32,579 nucleotides of DNA from an uncultured Clostridia bacterium (GTDB taxonomy: Bacteria; Bacillota; Clostridia; Lachnospirales; Anaerotignaceae), in the NCBI GenBank assembly GCA_910587195.1, contig CAJUKL010000024.1, positions 1-32,579 of the forward strand, given 5' to 3'. Below the pieces are notes generated by a model. It made no database searches, was not told where the DNA came from, and saw only the letters and a list, made by a program, of their open reading frames with translations. Made by a program: the position numbers and the translations under genes. This document shows positions 32,209 to 32,579 of the stretch, piece by piece (the first letter of the stretch is position 1; every line of letters starts with the position of its first letter).

Positions 32209-32579
32209 CTTTCCCCAACTTTTTTGAAAAAAAGTTGGACAAAAAACTTTAACTTCCGCACATGGTACAAATTCTCATTTTTAACCATTGGTGCTCCGTT
32301 CTCGTTCAACTACAACAACTGTTCAACTTTTTTACACGGCTGCAAAACGTCAGTTTTGCACAAAAGTTCTTTGCTTACTTTCTTTCCCCAACTTTTTTGA
32401 AAAAAAGTTGGACAAAAAACTTTAACTTCCGCACATGGTACAAATTCTCATTTTTAACCATTGGTGCTCCGTTCTCGTTCAACTACAACAACTGTTCAAC
32501 TTTTTTACACGGCTGCAAAACGTCAGTTTTGCACAAAAGTTCTTTGCTTACTTTCTTTCCCCAACTTTTTTGAAAAAAA
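32209..32579 (-). repeat. Exact 173-bp tandem array of the interspersed repeat (copy H)
   Basis: Two full units and the start of a third, at a strict period of 173 bp (register marks at 32209, 32382 and 32555), identical as far as read. Each unit holds the inverted short form of the family, including a GCAAAAC/GTTTTGC hairpin and a CCAACTTTTTTG/AAAAAAAGTTGG hairpin. The window ends inside the array. Confidence 0.92.

Noticed and set aside
32194..32573. 68- and 103-aa ORFs in the right-end array
   Set aside because: They are read-through of the 173-bp tandem units with a repeating peptide; no start signal or codon pattern supports translation.

Overview
The window reads as chromosomal DNA of a low-GC Gram-positive anaerobe. 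I would place it in Clostridia, most likely near Lachnospirales, but from gene content only. The pointers are Bacillus-type promoters and AGGAGG ribosome sites, a CGAAC-type SOS box before recA, a GGNDS-type (pyrophosphate-class) phosphofructokinase, sodium-coupled transporters (SstT, PutP), a DUF1858 redox protein, and a 3D-domain cell-wall protein. Most of the window is ordinary housekeeping DNA.

Layout: 512-4591 is a four-gene plus-strand run (unknown protein, CobD-like aminotransferase, unknown small protein, TIGR01212 radical SAM protein). recA (5245-6381) has a clear SOS promoter and is followed by a broken GNAT acetyltransferase. argG and argH (9753 to 7084, minus strand) make arginine. 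10060-13508 carries a FAH-family hydrolase, UDP-GlcNAc 2-epimerase, a charged coiled-coil protein and signal peptidase I. Next come a DUF1858 protein, a COG2509 flavoprotein, SstT, a frameshifted small gene and a TerZ/TerD-like pair. 19500-20200 is a mobile-element scar. metG-tatD and a secreted 3D-domain protein follow. A minus-strand operon (putP, ABM monooxygenase, PPi-type phosphofructokinase, secreted unknown) runs from 28397 to 24082. The window closes with a lipoprotein, an ABC-F ATPase and a nitroreductase.

The unusual material is between the genes. A palindrome-rich modular repeat family occurs at least seven times (1-350, 4569-4911, 6877-7040, 15276-15816, 19197-19493, 28741-28891, 32170-32579). 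Its hairpin stems stay paired while their sequence changes, which suggests selection on structure. One intergenic element (5007-5156) has 17-bp terminal inverted repeats and an exact 9-bp target duplication, so it is a clear MITE just upstream of the recA promoter. At 19616-19958 lies an IS200/IS605-like element without a transposase or TnpB gene. It has subterminal hairpins, its own promoter and a roughly 190-nt structured RNA resembling a TnpB omega RNA, and it sits between two gene remnants. The putP operon has a long structured leader that I could not assign to a known riboswitch class.

Three small lesions (two in the GNAT gene, one in the gene at 17626) are all single-base losses. They are either real pseudogenes or sequencing errors. 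No rRNA, tRNA, CRISPR array or prophage was seen. All family assignments come from reading motifs; no database search was run.
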